The position numbers and the translations under genes are program-made. A DNA stretch of 64,000 bases from Pontederia crassipes (Eukaryota > Streptophyta > Magnoliopsida > Commelinales > Pontederiaceae), in the NCBI GenBank assembly GCA_030549335.1, contig CM060194.1, positions 69,724,077 to 69,788,076 of the forward strand, written 5' to 3'. A model generated the notes under the pieces. The model saw only the letters and a program-made list of their open reading frames with translations. It did no database searches and had not been told where the DNA came from. Position 1 is the first letter of the stretch; each line of letters opens with the position of its first letter. Positions 35,001 through 47,129 of this stretch are shown one piece after another.

Positions 35001-36300
35001 GGAGAGGGTAGACCACTCAGCAATGTCAATTGATGGGTGGTCAGATTGCTGACATAGGGATTTGTAGTGCTACACGAAGAGGCTTCTGATAAGGTTATCA
35101 TTCGAGATTTCAATCCCACAAATATTTTGGATGTGTGAGATGAGATTGGTTATATATCTGACAATAGGGGCCATGTGGAAAAAGAATGTGTTTTTGTCAT
35201 CATGCTTAAGCCAATTGACGTGTGATTTACTCCACCACTTAACATTGATATGCCGAAGTAAGGCAGTATGTTGATGGTAGGCCGATCGAAGTCGATCCAA
35301 CTCGATATAAAAAAATATTTATAGTGGCATCCTTAGGCTCCAGTTTGGAGATGACCAGGTCCACAGTAGTCGACCGGCTCTCAAGGATACCAAGGACATA
35401 TCTATTCTAGATAAGGGTTTTTTTTATTGTGTTTGACAAATGGTTCTCCCTAGATGTTGTCTAGACTTAGAGTAGTCAAACCAAAAGTGGTCATACCTAA
35501 AGTCCTTTGTCTTTGAGCGATGAAAGTAGGTGTTCAACAATAAGGGGAGTGGTCGGAGATGCACCGGGTGAGGATGGCAAGAGATAACTTCGGGAATAGA
35601 GTGAGCCAATGGTGGTTGCACAACAAATGATCAAGGCAGGTCCGGACGATTGTTACACCAGGTGAATTGATTACAGTGAGAGGGAGATCGGTAAGGCCCT
35701 TGGATGTGGATTAGGTTTGATAATCTACGGGTGGAATTAGTCGGGCGAAAAGGAGAGTCACATCTCTTGTTGAGAGGGGATAAAGGGCATCTAAATTTGC
35801 CTATGATGATCCAAGGGATATCGTTAAGGGGAAAAAAGGCAAAATTTAACCATAGTTACCTAGGTTAGGGGAGCAACTCACATAAACATTAGAAAGCAGT
35901 AAACAAAACTCATCAATAGTAACTATCACATGCATAGCTTAGGGAGAAGAAATGAGCGAAGTCTCCTGAGCATATTGCCAGTTCTAGGCGATGATGATAC
36001 CACTAGAAGCCTCGCTACCACCCTTGATACACCCAACCAACTATGCCTTAGGCGAATAATTATATTCAAGGACTTTAAAATTACACGTGTTTCAATTAAA
36101 ACTATGAGATCCGAAGACTAATGTTTTAGGAGATCCCCGAGGCAATCATGGGCCTTGTCCCGAGTAGCTCCCGTGCAGTTCTAAACAATGATACACATAA
36201 GGGGGTTGATGACGTCACTCCTGCACACAAGAAGCGACAAATAAACTAGGAGTTACATAAGTACCTCAATTCTTACATTTCTTCTTTGAGGAAAGAGGGG
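32040..36300 (-). pseudogene. LINE ORF2 (endonuclease, reverse transcriptase, RNase H) remnant
   Basis: The endonuclease shows PWIIIGKFRCPLSPLNKR and NQFTWCNN near 35830-35640, then LRPLPLLL near 35550. The pre-RT block KWWSKSHVNWLKHDDKN is at about 35240. The reverse transcriptase has GFTIEFYKE near 34900, GDIEKPFDK near 34530 and the active-site region YVDDLFIG near 34220. The post-RT region gives YLGVPISYK near 33760 and then SFLWNSN and GGLGLRNL near 33550-33450, a very typical LINE pattern. An RNase H-like stretch occupies 32430-32050. Frameshifts and stops show it has been inactive for a long time. Confidence 0.8.
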
Positions 36301-37299
36301 GACATTTGGAAGTGAAGGTTGGGGTAGTGTGAGGCAGTAGGGGTGCCAAAGTCGATCACGCTTGCGACCATCATGCGACTATGGGAGCATATCTACATCA
36401 GGATGCTCCTCCATGTTCGAGGAACCATCGGTAGAAGCTTCCAGACAATGATGGGACGCAAAAGCCAAAACCTCCACAACCCTATCCACTAGGAAGCCAT
36501 GAGTAATAGAGGTGCTAGAAACAGACTTCGACATCTTTTTCCCAAGGGGACCTAGAATTTTGGATGGAGAAGCAGTAGTAGAGGAGATAAGGAGAACCGG
36601 GGTGGGGAGTGAGTGGGGGAAGAGGGATTTATCAGAGAAGATAGAAGAGTAGCAAATAAATGAGAGGGGAAAGAGGCGATTTTCGGCGAAGTATGCGAGG
36701 AGCCAAGGTGCACATTTGAGTGAGATTAGGTTCCACACGGAAAAAGCGCATCAGATCAAGATGGTGATGAAGCATCATGAACGTTGGAATTAGACTTGTA
36801 GATCATTAAAGTCAATTCCGAGAGAGGCTACTAAAGTCTCATGTGGGGCCCGGAGTAGTGCCCATGTGATGCACAAGATCAAGGCTATCGAAAGCGGAAT
36901 GAGTAGCAGCGCATTGAGTATTGGATGCCAGCAAAGATGTGTCTGGCATGCCCAACATGTGACCGCGATCAGGATTCAACGATTGGGAAGATGGTTCGGC
37001 ATCCGACCATTGAAATGCCAGCTCACCACCAATGGACGGTTGATTGAGGTCCAAGAGAGTAGGGTTAGGAGATGGCACAGACATCTGTGCAGGAGGCGAT
37101 CATATACAAACGGGGGCCGATCGATCAGATGCCGAACAAAAGTTGTCTTGAAGGGCAAATAACCAAGGCCCAAATATGAGGACATCCCCGACACTGATTC
37201 CGTCAGTCGGCGAGGACAACTCTTTAGGCGATGTCATGTATATCCATAATGAAAACAAAGAGGAGGGAAGATTTTCATAGGTAATGCATTAAAAAAAAA

Positions 37300-37870
37300 C
37301 TTGTTACCATCCGACGTAGATATCAAAATTCCTTGTGCGAGGTCCAGTTCAACATAAGCCCTAATGCTACCGGTCCGTCCAATAGATTCAACCGTAGTGG
37401 AAGGCCAATACAACTTGCGATTCGAAGAACAAATGCCAAATTGCGAAACTCAAAAGGTAAACTAGAACAGTCATGATTGAGAGAGGCGCAGAATGTGGCC
37501 ATCAATCTCCCAGCAACCATAGGTGAGAACCCGAAAAATAAAAGAACATATGTTACCTATATGTTCTATCCTGAGGGAGTCCATCGAGAGTCACATTGGC
37601 AAATGTTCAACATCCACGAGATCGCCCCGGAAAGGACTAAGTAGACTTCCTCTTAGCTCATCACATCTCTATTGTACCTTTTCGTGTGGAATGGCGACAA
37701 CCTCTTTGATTGTCTCCTTCAAGGTCCTTAGCTGATGTGGTGAGATCCCAAGTGAGGAAATTCTGAGGCCTCCCCCGAAAATAACACTAGCCAAAATGAA
37801 AGCACGAGGGGTTTTGGGAGTTTGAAGGTGAAAGGACTGTGGATTTTGGAAGAATGGGAAAATCAACAAA
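37300..37870 (-). pseudogene. LINE ORF1 (gag-like, DUF4283) remnant
   Basis: Fragments in alternating frames resemble the DUF4283 module found in plant LINE ORF1 and related proteins: a LTLSFVDFP start near 37880, then FANVTLDG near 37600, then IGLPLRLNL near 37410. The string corresponding to the family's 'IG-x-PLRLD' block is the best anchor. Many stops are present. Confidence 0.5.
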
Positions 37871-37900
37871 AGAAAGAGTCAGCGGGGGTGGGTGCACGGT

Positions 37901-39088
37901 GCATTTACAATTATTTTCTATGGATCCTAATATTTTTTCATACATAAAATATAATGTATCATAATAAAGTATATCATGATTGGACGACAGTGATATAAAG
38001 GGTGGAGCCAATTAAAGCTTTTATCAAGAGGAGGTCAACTCATATTATTGCAGCCAGCCCGTCCTCATTATAAACTTTTAATTTAATTTCTTTCCGCTAT
38101 TTTCTTATTATGTAAAAATAATGATAATTCACTTCGAGAGAGGTTAGATATATTGAATTAGTTATCATTTTTTATTATCTAGTTAATATATTAAGTTTAA
38201 ACATTGTTATAAATTTTGAAAATATAATAATGATTTGAACAATAGGGTAAATATGTAGTTTTTCATTTTAGTTAAAGGTTTTTAACAATAAAAAGCACTG
38301 GGTTTGTTTGGCAAAAGAAATTGGTTGGAACTAATTCTTAATTAGTTCCATGAACGGAGTTTTAAAAAATAAAACTAATCTCTTAAATTATTTTTTATTC
38401 TCAACAATTCTCTATCATCACATTTAATTTCATTCAAATAAATCCAAAATTATATAACCTGTCGTAATAAATACAATTTTCCTTGTTTATACATACCGAC
38501 ATAAATTGTATACATGAATGAAAACTCATGTGAAAAAAAGTATAAATATGGTGGCATGAATTCTTGTAGTCTACTGTAGTATCTTTAAGAGGTAGTCTCC
38601 TATATATTATTTGAAAGAGAAGAATAAAATTAGTTCAACTGCTTCATGTTGTTTAACTATCATTTTCTATATAATTATTAAAGAAAATATTACTATAAAA
38701 AATGATATCAAAATAAGAATGTCATTCACCTTAATTTGTCTCAGAGCATGACTTTTTTTTCAATTGTCACCCTAGTGTCCGAGAAATGACGTCGATTATT
38801 CAATTTAATTGATGTTAAAAATTATGTGAATTAGAGCCTCAATCCACTGTGTCCCGGATAGCATACATGTGTTTTTATTAAATTCTTGATCATCACAGGA
38901 GAAAAAAGTGTTTTTATTACGCATACATGTAACATTGCTTCCTCATAGTCTTGGCAAAAAAAAGGTCTCTGATAAAATTTAAAAGAGATAGAAAAGAACT
39001 CTCGATAATATAAATATATTTTCCCAAAAAGTTTAATTATGCGATAAGTACATTGATTATGCGATAATCACATCACCTTTTTTTTGTA
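37901..39088. other. AT-rich intergenic DNA
   Basis: No gene or repeat is recognised. The HIPP 3' flank occupies the right end. Confidence 0.5.
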
Positions 39089-41013
39089 CTACATCACGAA
39101 GCAGGCGTTGGGATTCTCGTCGCTAAAGATCTGAGGTGGATACGGGTTGTGAAACGCATACCCGACTCCGTACCTGGACGGGTAATAGTGGTAGAGCCCG
39201 TTCCTCATGAGCTCCGCCACTTTGGCCGACGCCGCGGCGGCGGCCGCCCCGCCTTCCTCAGCCGCGTCCCCGCCGTCCTTGCTCTCTTCTTTTCCCTCGT
39301 CTCCCTTCTCCTTCTTTTCTCCTTCACCGTCGGCCCCCTTCTCGTCCTTGGGCTCGCCGGCGGCCGCCTCCGTCTTCTTCTCGTCCTGCGCCTCCTTCTC
39401 CGCCGGCTCCTGCGTCGTCACCAGGGCGTGCTTTCCGGTGCCCCTGTAGACGTGTTCGACCAGCTTCGGCGGGTCGAAGACGCCCCTTACGGTGACTTGC
39501 GACGCCTTGATGTCTGGCTCCGCCGCTTGTACACCTGTGCGAGGTCACCATGAAACACGGTGAGCAAAAAGATTGGATTTTTACATGAATGCAAGCGTTT
39601 CTGATAGAGTAAAAAAAGCATTTGAAATTTAGTCGAATGATGCTCAGTAAATAACTGCTGATTACATCGACGAAAAGAATCAGAACTAAAACCAGAACAT
39701 CTCTACTTGCCGATCTCTTCAAGGCAGTGCACAAGAAAAGTGCTTTATTTTTTTTCTTCGATCTTTCAAATGCAGCATAAACTAAGGACCATTGGCATAA
39801 AGATTCAAAAAGTTGAATAAACTCCAGCATTTATCATTAAACGAACGGATATTGAAGCATGGTAGAAATTTAAAAGGACTCACCCGTCAATTAAGCACCA
39901 CGATTTTTCATTGACAAGATCAAGATTGTAAGATTATTGGAGGACACTTTGGAAAACATTAGTTGCTGAATAAAACACCACAATTTTTAATTTTTAAATA
40001 TTAATTTAGTAAAATATTCGAAGGATTAGAAACAATTAAATACGGTTTGGATTCATATGCAAAAGTGGCATCTTTGGCCTGAATAAACTAGAAAGGCATT
40101 ACACAAGTAGAAAAAGGAAGAAAACAAAAGAACAAAGAGAGGAAAAAAAAGATGGAGCAACCTTTCATCTTTAGAATCCTTTTCCTGATCTCTTGAGCAC
40201 AGGCCTCACAATGCATGTGAACTTTGAGCACCACTGTAATCACCTGCAAAAGGGACAAGGAGAAAGGAATGATCAGAAGAAGTAAACCACAAAAGAGTGA
40301 CTGAAGGAGAAGTCTAGGAAGATACCTCTTCTTTCTTCTCCTCTGTCTTGGGTTTCTCCTCTTTCTTCTCCTCTTCCTTTTTCTCCGGTTCCGGCGCCGG
40401 TGGTAGTGGCGTCAGCAGCTCCACCTTCCGCCCAGTCTTCTTCTGCACCCTCGCCACCACCTTGAGGGGATCCGCCGCCGCCTTCCGCCCCTTCACCACC
40501 ACCTTGTGGGCTCTGCAGTCCGTGATCACGTCCTTCACGCCTGATTGAACAAAAAGAAACCGATCTTTGAATCACATTTTGCAGCATATATAAACGAGCG
40601 ACGACGACGCTTCAAAATATTGACAGAATCACAGAACTTTGCCTTCGCTCTCCATACCATCGAATCCCCTCAGGCAGTGCTTAACCTTCCGAGCACAGCC
40701 TTCGCAGTGCATGAACACACGCATGACGACCTCCTCCGGCGGCGGCGGTGAAGCCTCCTTCTCGGACTTCTTATCGCCGTCTTTGCCGCCGTCCTTCTCC
40801 TCCTCCTTGCCCCCCTCTTCCTTTGCCGCGACGGTCTCCTGTGTCTCCTCCTTTGCCGGCTTGGAGTTCTCTTCCATTGGCGGCGCGGCGGCCTCCTTCT
40901 TCCCCTCCTCCGGTTTCTTCTCCTCCTGCTACAAAAGATCGAAACTTTTCATGATCACAATGCATCAAAAGAGGAGGATCAAGGCAAAGGCCGCGTCTTC
41001 TGACCTCTCCCAT
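39089..41013 (-). CDS. Heavy-metal-associated isoprenylated plant protein (HIPP), two HMA domains
   Basis: HIPPs are lipid-anchored metallochaperone-like proteins that bind metals through C-x-x-C sites. Five exons join in frame to give 339 residues: 41005-41013, 40658-40925, 40326-40540, 40162-40243 and 39089-39534, all GT-AG. The tiny first exon encodes only MGE, joined to EEKKPEEGKKE, the usual charged HIPP start. HMA domain 1 (about residues 70-137) has RVFMHCEGCARKVKH with the metal-binding C-x-x-C, continuing as DVITDCRAHKVVVKG. A lysine/glutamate linker follows. HMA domain 2 (about residues 165-235) has KVHMHCEACAQEIRKR, again C-x-x-C. A long Lys/Glu/Ala-rich region leads to the C-terminal NACFVM, whose last four residues are a CaaX box for prenylation. 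Both metal sites and the CaaX box are intact, so the gene looks functional. GC-rich coding contrasts sharply with AT-rich flanks. Confidence 0.92.
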
Positions 41014-44000
41014 CACCGTCTAGCGTTTTGGAACTCAAGGTCTTGCGCTCTCTCGCTCCCTCTCTCTCAATCTCCGTCGCTCCGTGAGAGTGAGTGAGTG
41101 AGCCAGTGAAGCGAGGGACTGGTGACAGAGATGTAGAAGAAAAGGAGGGAAGAGGTGACGTGGCATCCACTAAGATGGCACGTGAGAAGTGAGGGAAGGG
41201 GATGACAACTCACCGCCGTTGCCAACTCCCAAACGTTATTATTCCTAATCGATAACTTTTTTGCAACAATGTGTCCTATTAATCGTGTTTATATATAGAT
41301 TTAATAACGATTTTATTCTTAAAAAAACTTTGCAATGTTTTATGCATGTAAATTATCGATTCGCTAAACAAATCGAATTTAGTACTTGAATTGAATGTAT
41401 CAAGCTAAATTATTTGTGTATCTGTCAGTATTCTTGCCCGTCAAGTACCCAAGTTATTCATTGATTATATAACAATAATATGTTTTTGTGATGAATCATT
41501 ATATATAATCAGGTTCATTAATCAATCAATGTGATTGCTATATTTTTATATTGATCACCACCGGCATTACGCCGAGGGGCAAACGTTGACAAGAGCATGG
41601 AGAAATGGGCTTTTGCCGCCTTGTGAATGCACAGTTCCTCCACATGCATGGTTGAGGAAGATGGAGCAAGAATAACAATAATAGTAATATTTTTTTGTAA
41701 AGAAATAGAGACAAATAAATAAAATAAATTATTATGCACATATATGTGCATTAAACATATCATAGTTTTATATCTTCTTCATCTAAGGTGAAAGTAGTTC
41801 GAATCTAATTGAATTTTTTATTAAAAAAATTATTCATTATTTTTCGGATCAATTATTTAAGTTAAAAAATCATTATAAATTATTTTAAAAATAAAAATCA
41901 CCCTCTAACGATTTAATTTTTTGGAGTGATTTCTTGATACTCTACTTTTAAATAATTATATTTTTAAAAATATGTAATAAATTAAAACTAACATAAAAAT
42001 ATTAAATTTCATAATAAATATAAATACTATAATTTTAAAGTTACCAAATTAAAATTTGATAATCTGATAAAAAAAATGTATGAAATTTTACACGAAAAGT
42101 TATTATATTTATAATTAAAAGTTAGAAAATTAATTAATTATATAAATAAAAAATTATTAATAAAAAATGAATTATATTATTGTCTACGATTTTTTTGAGT
42201 GAGACTCTAATTTTAGAGGATGAAGTTTAGTTTACTAAAAATCATGCTAAATTACTTTTAGTCCCTAAGTGTTTTTTTTTTGTTCAAATTGTTCGAATCG
42301 TATAAAATTTTCAGATTGATTGAATTTTTCTTACACTCGTAATTGATTTAATTTTTCAATTTTTGTATTGCGTTAAATTGTTAATTTTAATGTTTGTATG
42401 GCTGCGATTGAACAAGAAAAATTGCGTGCATAATAATATTGTAATAAACAAAAAATTTTAGTAAAAATGGCATAAAAATAAGATATTATTTCATCGTTAT
42501 AAAATACAATATACATCATACTATAAAGAAAATAAATAATTTGTAACTTTAAAATAATTTTAAAAAACTAGTTTCTTGGTCAGCCCAAAAGTGATTTGAC
42601 TCTGTGAAGAGGTATGGAGTTTGAACTGGGAGCATCGGGAAAGAAGCTAATTCAATGTACGAAAATGTCATCGCCTAAAGAAAGCTTATCTAAAAAAAAC
42701 AAAACAAAAATATCTAAATATTTTGCAATAGAAAATTAAAATTTAAATAGAACAATGTTATAATATTTAAAAATAATATAATTCATAACACAAATTAGAG
42801 TTAATTATTTTGGTGTACAGAAATATGATTATATTAACATATTTTTTTTAAAAACAAAGTCAACATTCTAGTTTATATTAATTAATAACATTTCTACCAT
42901 TCACCGAAAAAAAATAATATTTCTACCAAATATGATCTATAAAATTGTATAATATTATCTCTAGAAACACATTGTATAATATTAGGTTAACTAATGCTTT
43001 CATAAATTATCACGGGCTAATTAAAATTTTGGTATTTTTTGTAAATAAAATCAATAAAACCCGACTACTTTAGAAATAATAAACAAAAAAAGGCCCTCCG
43101 TGTTTTGAGAATTATTTAGTTCGCTAAAAATACTACAACTTCTTCGGTGAAATAAAATAGTTCCCTTTGATTACAATATCAAACGCTTGTTGTGCTTGGT
43201 ATACAAAATTACTAATTGCACGATGTCGCAAAAAAAAATGTAGCCGAGATTACCTTCAAATGACAAATTAATTATTTCAGAATCTCAAATTACAGTAAAA
43301 ACAATCAAGCATAGTGAAATAATGATTAGCCTATTCTGACCTATAAAATATGAAAAATATGGTTATGTTAAGTTTTCAAAGAGGAGCATGCTTATTTATC
43401 ATGAAAAATATAAAAAATATAAAAAACATGCTTATTTATCATCGTTCGTGAGGGCGTTCAGCGGGTCGGATCGACCCGCGAACCCGATGATTCGACCCGA
43501 CCCAAAACGGATCCATGGTCGGGTCGGTCCCGATCCGATCTCAACCCAACCCCGGTTCAGATCGGGTACGGCCCGATCCGAAAGACCTGATTTTTTTATT
43601 TTTTTATTTTTCAGCTTATATTTTGTACTTAAAATAAATATTTTAAATGTGTAAAATATTATATAAATGTTTAACAAATTATTTTATGCTTTTAAAATAA
43701 ATATTATATTATATTTTTTATATTAAATAATAGAAAAATGTAAGAAAAAAATTTTAAAAAAAAATTTGTAGTCGGGTAACCCGACCACCCGACCACCCGA
43801 GCACCCATAATCCTTCAATTCGTAATAAACGATTAAAAAAATATATCCTTCAATACATCTCATTTCTGAGGTAGCACTGAACCATAAAATAAGTTGAATG
43901 CACACTCTTTTTGACAAGTCTGCCTATGAACTCGATAAAGAAGAAATCACTCTGATTAGCAGGTACATTAATCAGAGAGGAGTAGGAGTAGGAGTAGGAG

Positions 44001-44830
44001 TAGGAGTAGGAGTAGGAGGGATTCTCTTACGTGTATATAATCCCAAAAGCCAAGTCCTTGGATATCTTTCTCAGTCTCACGAGCATCAATCTTAAATTTT
44101 GTCCTCAATTATGATTATGAATCTTCTTCTCCTGCTGTGCGAAGTGCGAACTAAACAATATTTTATCCGTCAGAACTTTTCGTTTATTTTGCCAAAATCC
44201 AATTCCTGTACCTTTTTGTTGATTGCTCTTTCAGGATTTTGGCCTCACGCTCCTTGTCCGCCCAAAGGAAAAGAAAAAGAACACTGCTGATTTGTTTTCC
44301 ATGCCGTTTGGCTTGTTGCCACATGCAACTTTCCAGTCACAGCAAATATATATACGCACACATGAACCATCAAATTGACGAAGATGAGTTCGTACTGCTG
44401 CATTTGAGCTGGAGATGTCTGAAGTTGAACTCACAACGCAATGTGGCCTTCCGGGTTTCAAGTGGCGTCTTTTGTTCAGCAAACTAGCGAATAAATGCTG
44501 CTTCAAATGCTAGGTGCTAAGCATGTGAATTAAATTGCATTTCATAGGATATTAAATTATTTAGCAATTGCCACGCTCTGAAATGAAGATTACTAGCATT
44601 TTGTTTTGTTTCCGAAATACAGGAATAGATACAGGAATACAACAAAAATAATTAAAACTCCTGTTGGAGTTGGACTCCGCCGCTGCTTAAAGTTGATTTT
44701 TTTTACCTTCTCAAGCTTAAAGTTGATTTTCTGAAATCTTTGCTCTGTCCCTCTTTAGTCTTTGAGTGAGGAGTGAATATCTGTGGAGATATTCAACTTG
44801 GAAAACATTTGAATGGCTCTCTTGAATATT
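41014..44830. other. AT-rich intergenic DNA between HIPP and the gypsy element
   Basis: The first 200 bases are the HIPP leader and promoter region (pyrimidine-rich on the sense strand). At 43450-43800 there are GGGTCGG/CCGACCC-type short repeats, including a GTCGGGTAACCCGAC palindrome near 43772. The remainder is featureless AT-rich DNA. Confidence 0.5.
43981..44016. repeat. (AGTAGG)6 microsatellite
   Basis: Six perfect hexamer copies read directly from the sequence. Confidence 0.95.
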
Positions 44831-45399
44831 TGTAACGCTTCCAAAATTCGTCCTTCTACCACGCTGGCAGTCAGACTAATTAAGGGAGTGCTACCACTGC
44901 CTATGACTATTTTGATTTTGACTTGGATTTTGACTGATCAACAAATGACCCACGTGGTAATAGAATTGATAGAGAAATAATAATGACGTGAGAATGCGGA
45001 AGAAATATTATTGGGAATCAATAATGTCACATGACACGAGATAATTTAAGAGAAATAAAAAAACAAAGGTAGTTCGAATAGTTCTGAGAATATCATCAAA
45101 AGCAAGACTAAAAGGGGAAATTCAAGTGTTTCATATTTACAATATCAGATAACTCAAATGCAGAATATAAATGGTGGAAAGCTATAGTTATATTACAAGT
45201 CATGTGTCACCATTCTGAAGCTCTACATTATCCACTTCCTTCCTAAGCAGAATTTTCACTTGTAAAATTCCAAAGCAGGGGCATGGAATGCCCGTGAGCT
45301 AACGTCCAGTACACATAGAGTCATAGACGATGTAATGATAATCAATGATCAATTACTTTATTCATTATTTTAACAATGCTTTATACAATACCATGCTCT

Positions 45400-45550
45400 G
45401 TGGTCCATTACCATACTCTATTATCCATTGTCATGCTCAGTTATCCATTACCATATTCTGTTATCTATTGTCATGTTCAGTTATTCATTATCATATTCTG
45501 TTATCCATTGTTATGTTCAGTTATCCATTATCATATTCTATTATGCTCTA
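45400..45550. repeat. 40-bp tandem repeats inside the 3' LTR
   Basis: The unit TTATCCATTRYCATATTCTG plus TTATCYATTGTCATGTTCAG repeats about three and a half times here but only about two and a half times in the other LTR (52340-52450). It gives low-complexity Tyr/Ser/Ile frames that are not genes. Confidence 0.8.
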
Positions 45551-46269
45551 TGTGGGACTATATCTTTTGCATTACTAAAAGATTCTTGATGTTCGTTATC
45601 CTATATGAGCTCGACTTTAATTAGTTGGAAAGCTAGAGGTGTCTCTGCACTGAATGTTGTCAGGATGCCCATAAAAAGGAAGGTGTACGCTCAGGCACAA
45701 TCTTTTCAGAAAACGGATGGGAGAGGACCTGCATTTCAGGAACAGTGATCGTTACGGACCTGTAGGTTCACTGTCTCCTCAACTAAGCTACATGTCCCTC
45801 TGGCATAACAATGTAATTCATATGTGCCCCCGTGGGGGAAGAGTGCGTTCACTGCGTCACTCTTATTCGGAGCACAGGTGAGAGAGGGTCTGTGGTCCAG
45901 GAGCAGTGACAGTTAAACCAGTAGGTACACTGTCTCCTCAGTGCAGCTACCTGCCCCTCCACTGTACAATACACTGACCTTTATCATGAATAACGCATAG
46001 CTATCTCATTCATTTCTATTTACATTACTTATCTTCTTTACAAGGGTGAGGTTCACAATCATGATTCAGAGAAGAGGTAAGGTCTGGTCCCCTTTCTGCG
46101 GACGAAAGATTCGTTACTTATTTCACTAGATCGGACCTAGCCTACAGTGGCCAGTTGAAAGTTTATGATTCATTACAATTGCTCTGGCCCCTCAAGGGCA
46201 TTTTAGTCATTTCACAAATGCTCTAGCCCTTCAAGGGCATTTTGGTCATTTCACTTTGAAGTTCATATT

Positions 46270-46645
46270 TTTTTCCTCTCGGGACCGGTCGATCGTCCTA
46301 ATGGGCCGGTCAACCGATATGGCCGAGTCGGTCGACCGGCCCTTTCGGCCGACCGCCCAAGGGGTCGGTCGATCGATACTACTCTCGACCGAATGGGTTC
46401 TCTTGAGGATCCGACCGACCGATTCACGGTCGACCGTTCGACGTGAATCGGTCGGCCGATCATTGTTGCAGGATCGGTCGACCTTTTTGGAATCGGTCGA
46501 TCGATTGTGTGCAATCGGGCTCAGCGGCTTCTGTCGGATCGGTCGACCGATCCTGTGAGATCAGTCGATCGGCAACCCGGTCGACATGGTTTTCAGTGGA
46601 TCGGTCGACCGATCTTACTGAATCGGTCGACCGATTCTACAAACG
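46270..46645. repeat. Palindromic GGTCGACC-type array in the 3' LTR
   Basis: The core TCGGTCGACCGAT and variants recur more than a dozen times, several as perfect palindromes such as ATCGGTCGACCGAT. The equivalent array in the 5' LTR is at 53190-53480 with fewer units. Read in the element's direction, it lies in the first third of each LTR. Confidence 0.85.
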
Positions 46646-47129
46646 AAATAGAGTCGCCGGTGAGGTGCGCGCTTAGTCCTCGCGAAGCTGTCGAGGGAGG
46701 TCGGGTGCGTACAGGTCATCTCGTCCGTGCTCGAATCGTTCGTCCGTTGGTTCGCCAGTCGCCGGAGGAGGAGAAGAAGAAGAAGAATGGAGTCGACGGC
46801 CGAGAGAATTCAAAAGGGCGAGCAGACCCCAACCCTCCTCCTTATATCACTGTTGTTCCTCTTCGACTAGAGAACAAGTCGTGGGAGGGGAAGTGGGGAG
46901 TGGGAGAAAGTCTCGTGGGGGGGAGAGGGAGAGAATGGGGGAGAGAAGTGGGGGAGGAGAGTGGGGAGGGGTCCTGACCAATTCTCTCGTCCCCCACTTC
47001 TTTTTTTTAATTTTTTTGCATTTTAAATTTCAAATAAAGGGAGAAATGGCCGGGCATTACATTACTACTCCCTTAAAAAGAAATTCGTCCTCGAATTTAG
47101 ATGAAAGTCAAGGCTTACCGAATAGTCTG

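Larger units (their letters stand above)
32000..37900 (-). mobile_element. Decayed L1-type LINE retrotransposon
   Basis: About 5.9 kb on the minus strand shows, in order, a DUF4283-like ORF1 segment, an endonuclease, a reverse transcriptase, a zinc-binding region and an RNase H, the standard order for plant L1 LINEs. Frameshifts and stops interrupt every domain. The 5' and 3' limits are estimated from where recognisable protein ends; no target duplication or poly(A) could be fixed. It ends about 1.2 kb before the HIPP gene's stop codon. Confidence 0.8.
44831..47061 (-). repeat. 3' LTR of the gypsy element
   Basis: It starts (minus strand) TGTAATGCCCGGCC at 47061 and ends GCGTTACA at 44831, with the canonical TG...CA ends intact. 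It is 2,231 bases long. By eye, a 360-base comparison (45601-45960 against 52501-52860) shows about a dozen differences, mostly transitions, so the insertion is not very recent. Confidence 0.9.

Noticed and set aside
39149-39553. Plus-strand 134-codon frame
   Set aside because: Antisense shadow of the HIPP last exon; the minus-strand gene has conserved domains and splice sites.
40639-41097. Plus-strand 152-codon frame
   Set aside because: Antisense to HIPP exons 1-2, driven by GC-rich codons.
45345-45624. Plus-strand Tyr/Ser/Ile/Cys-rich frames
   Set aside because: Translations of the 40-bp tandem repeat in the LTR.
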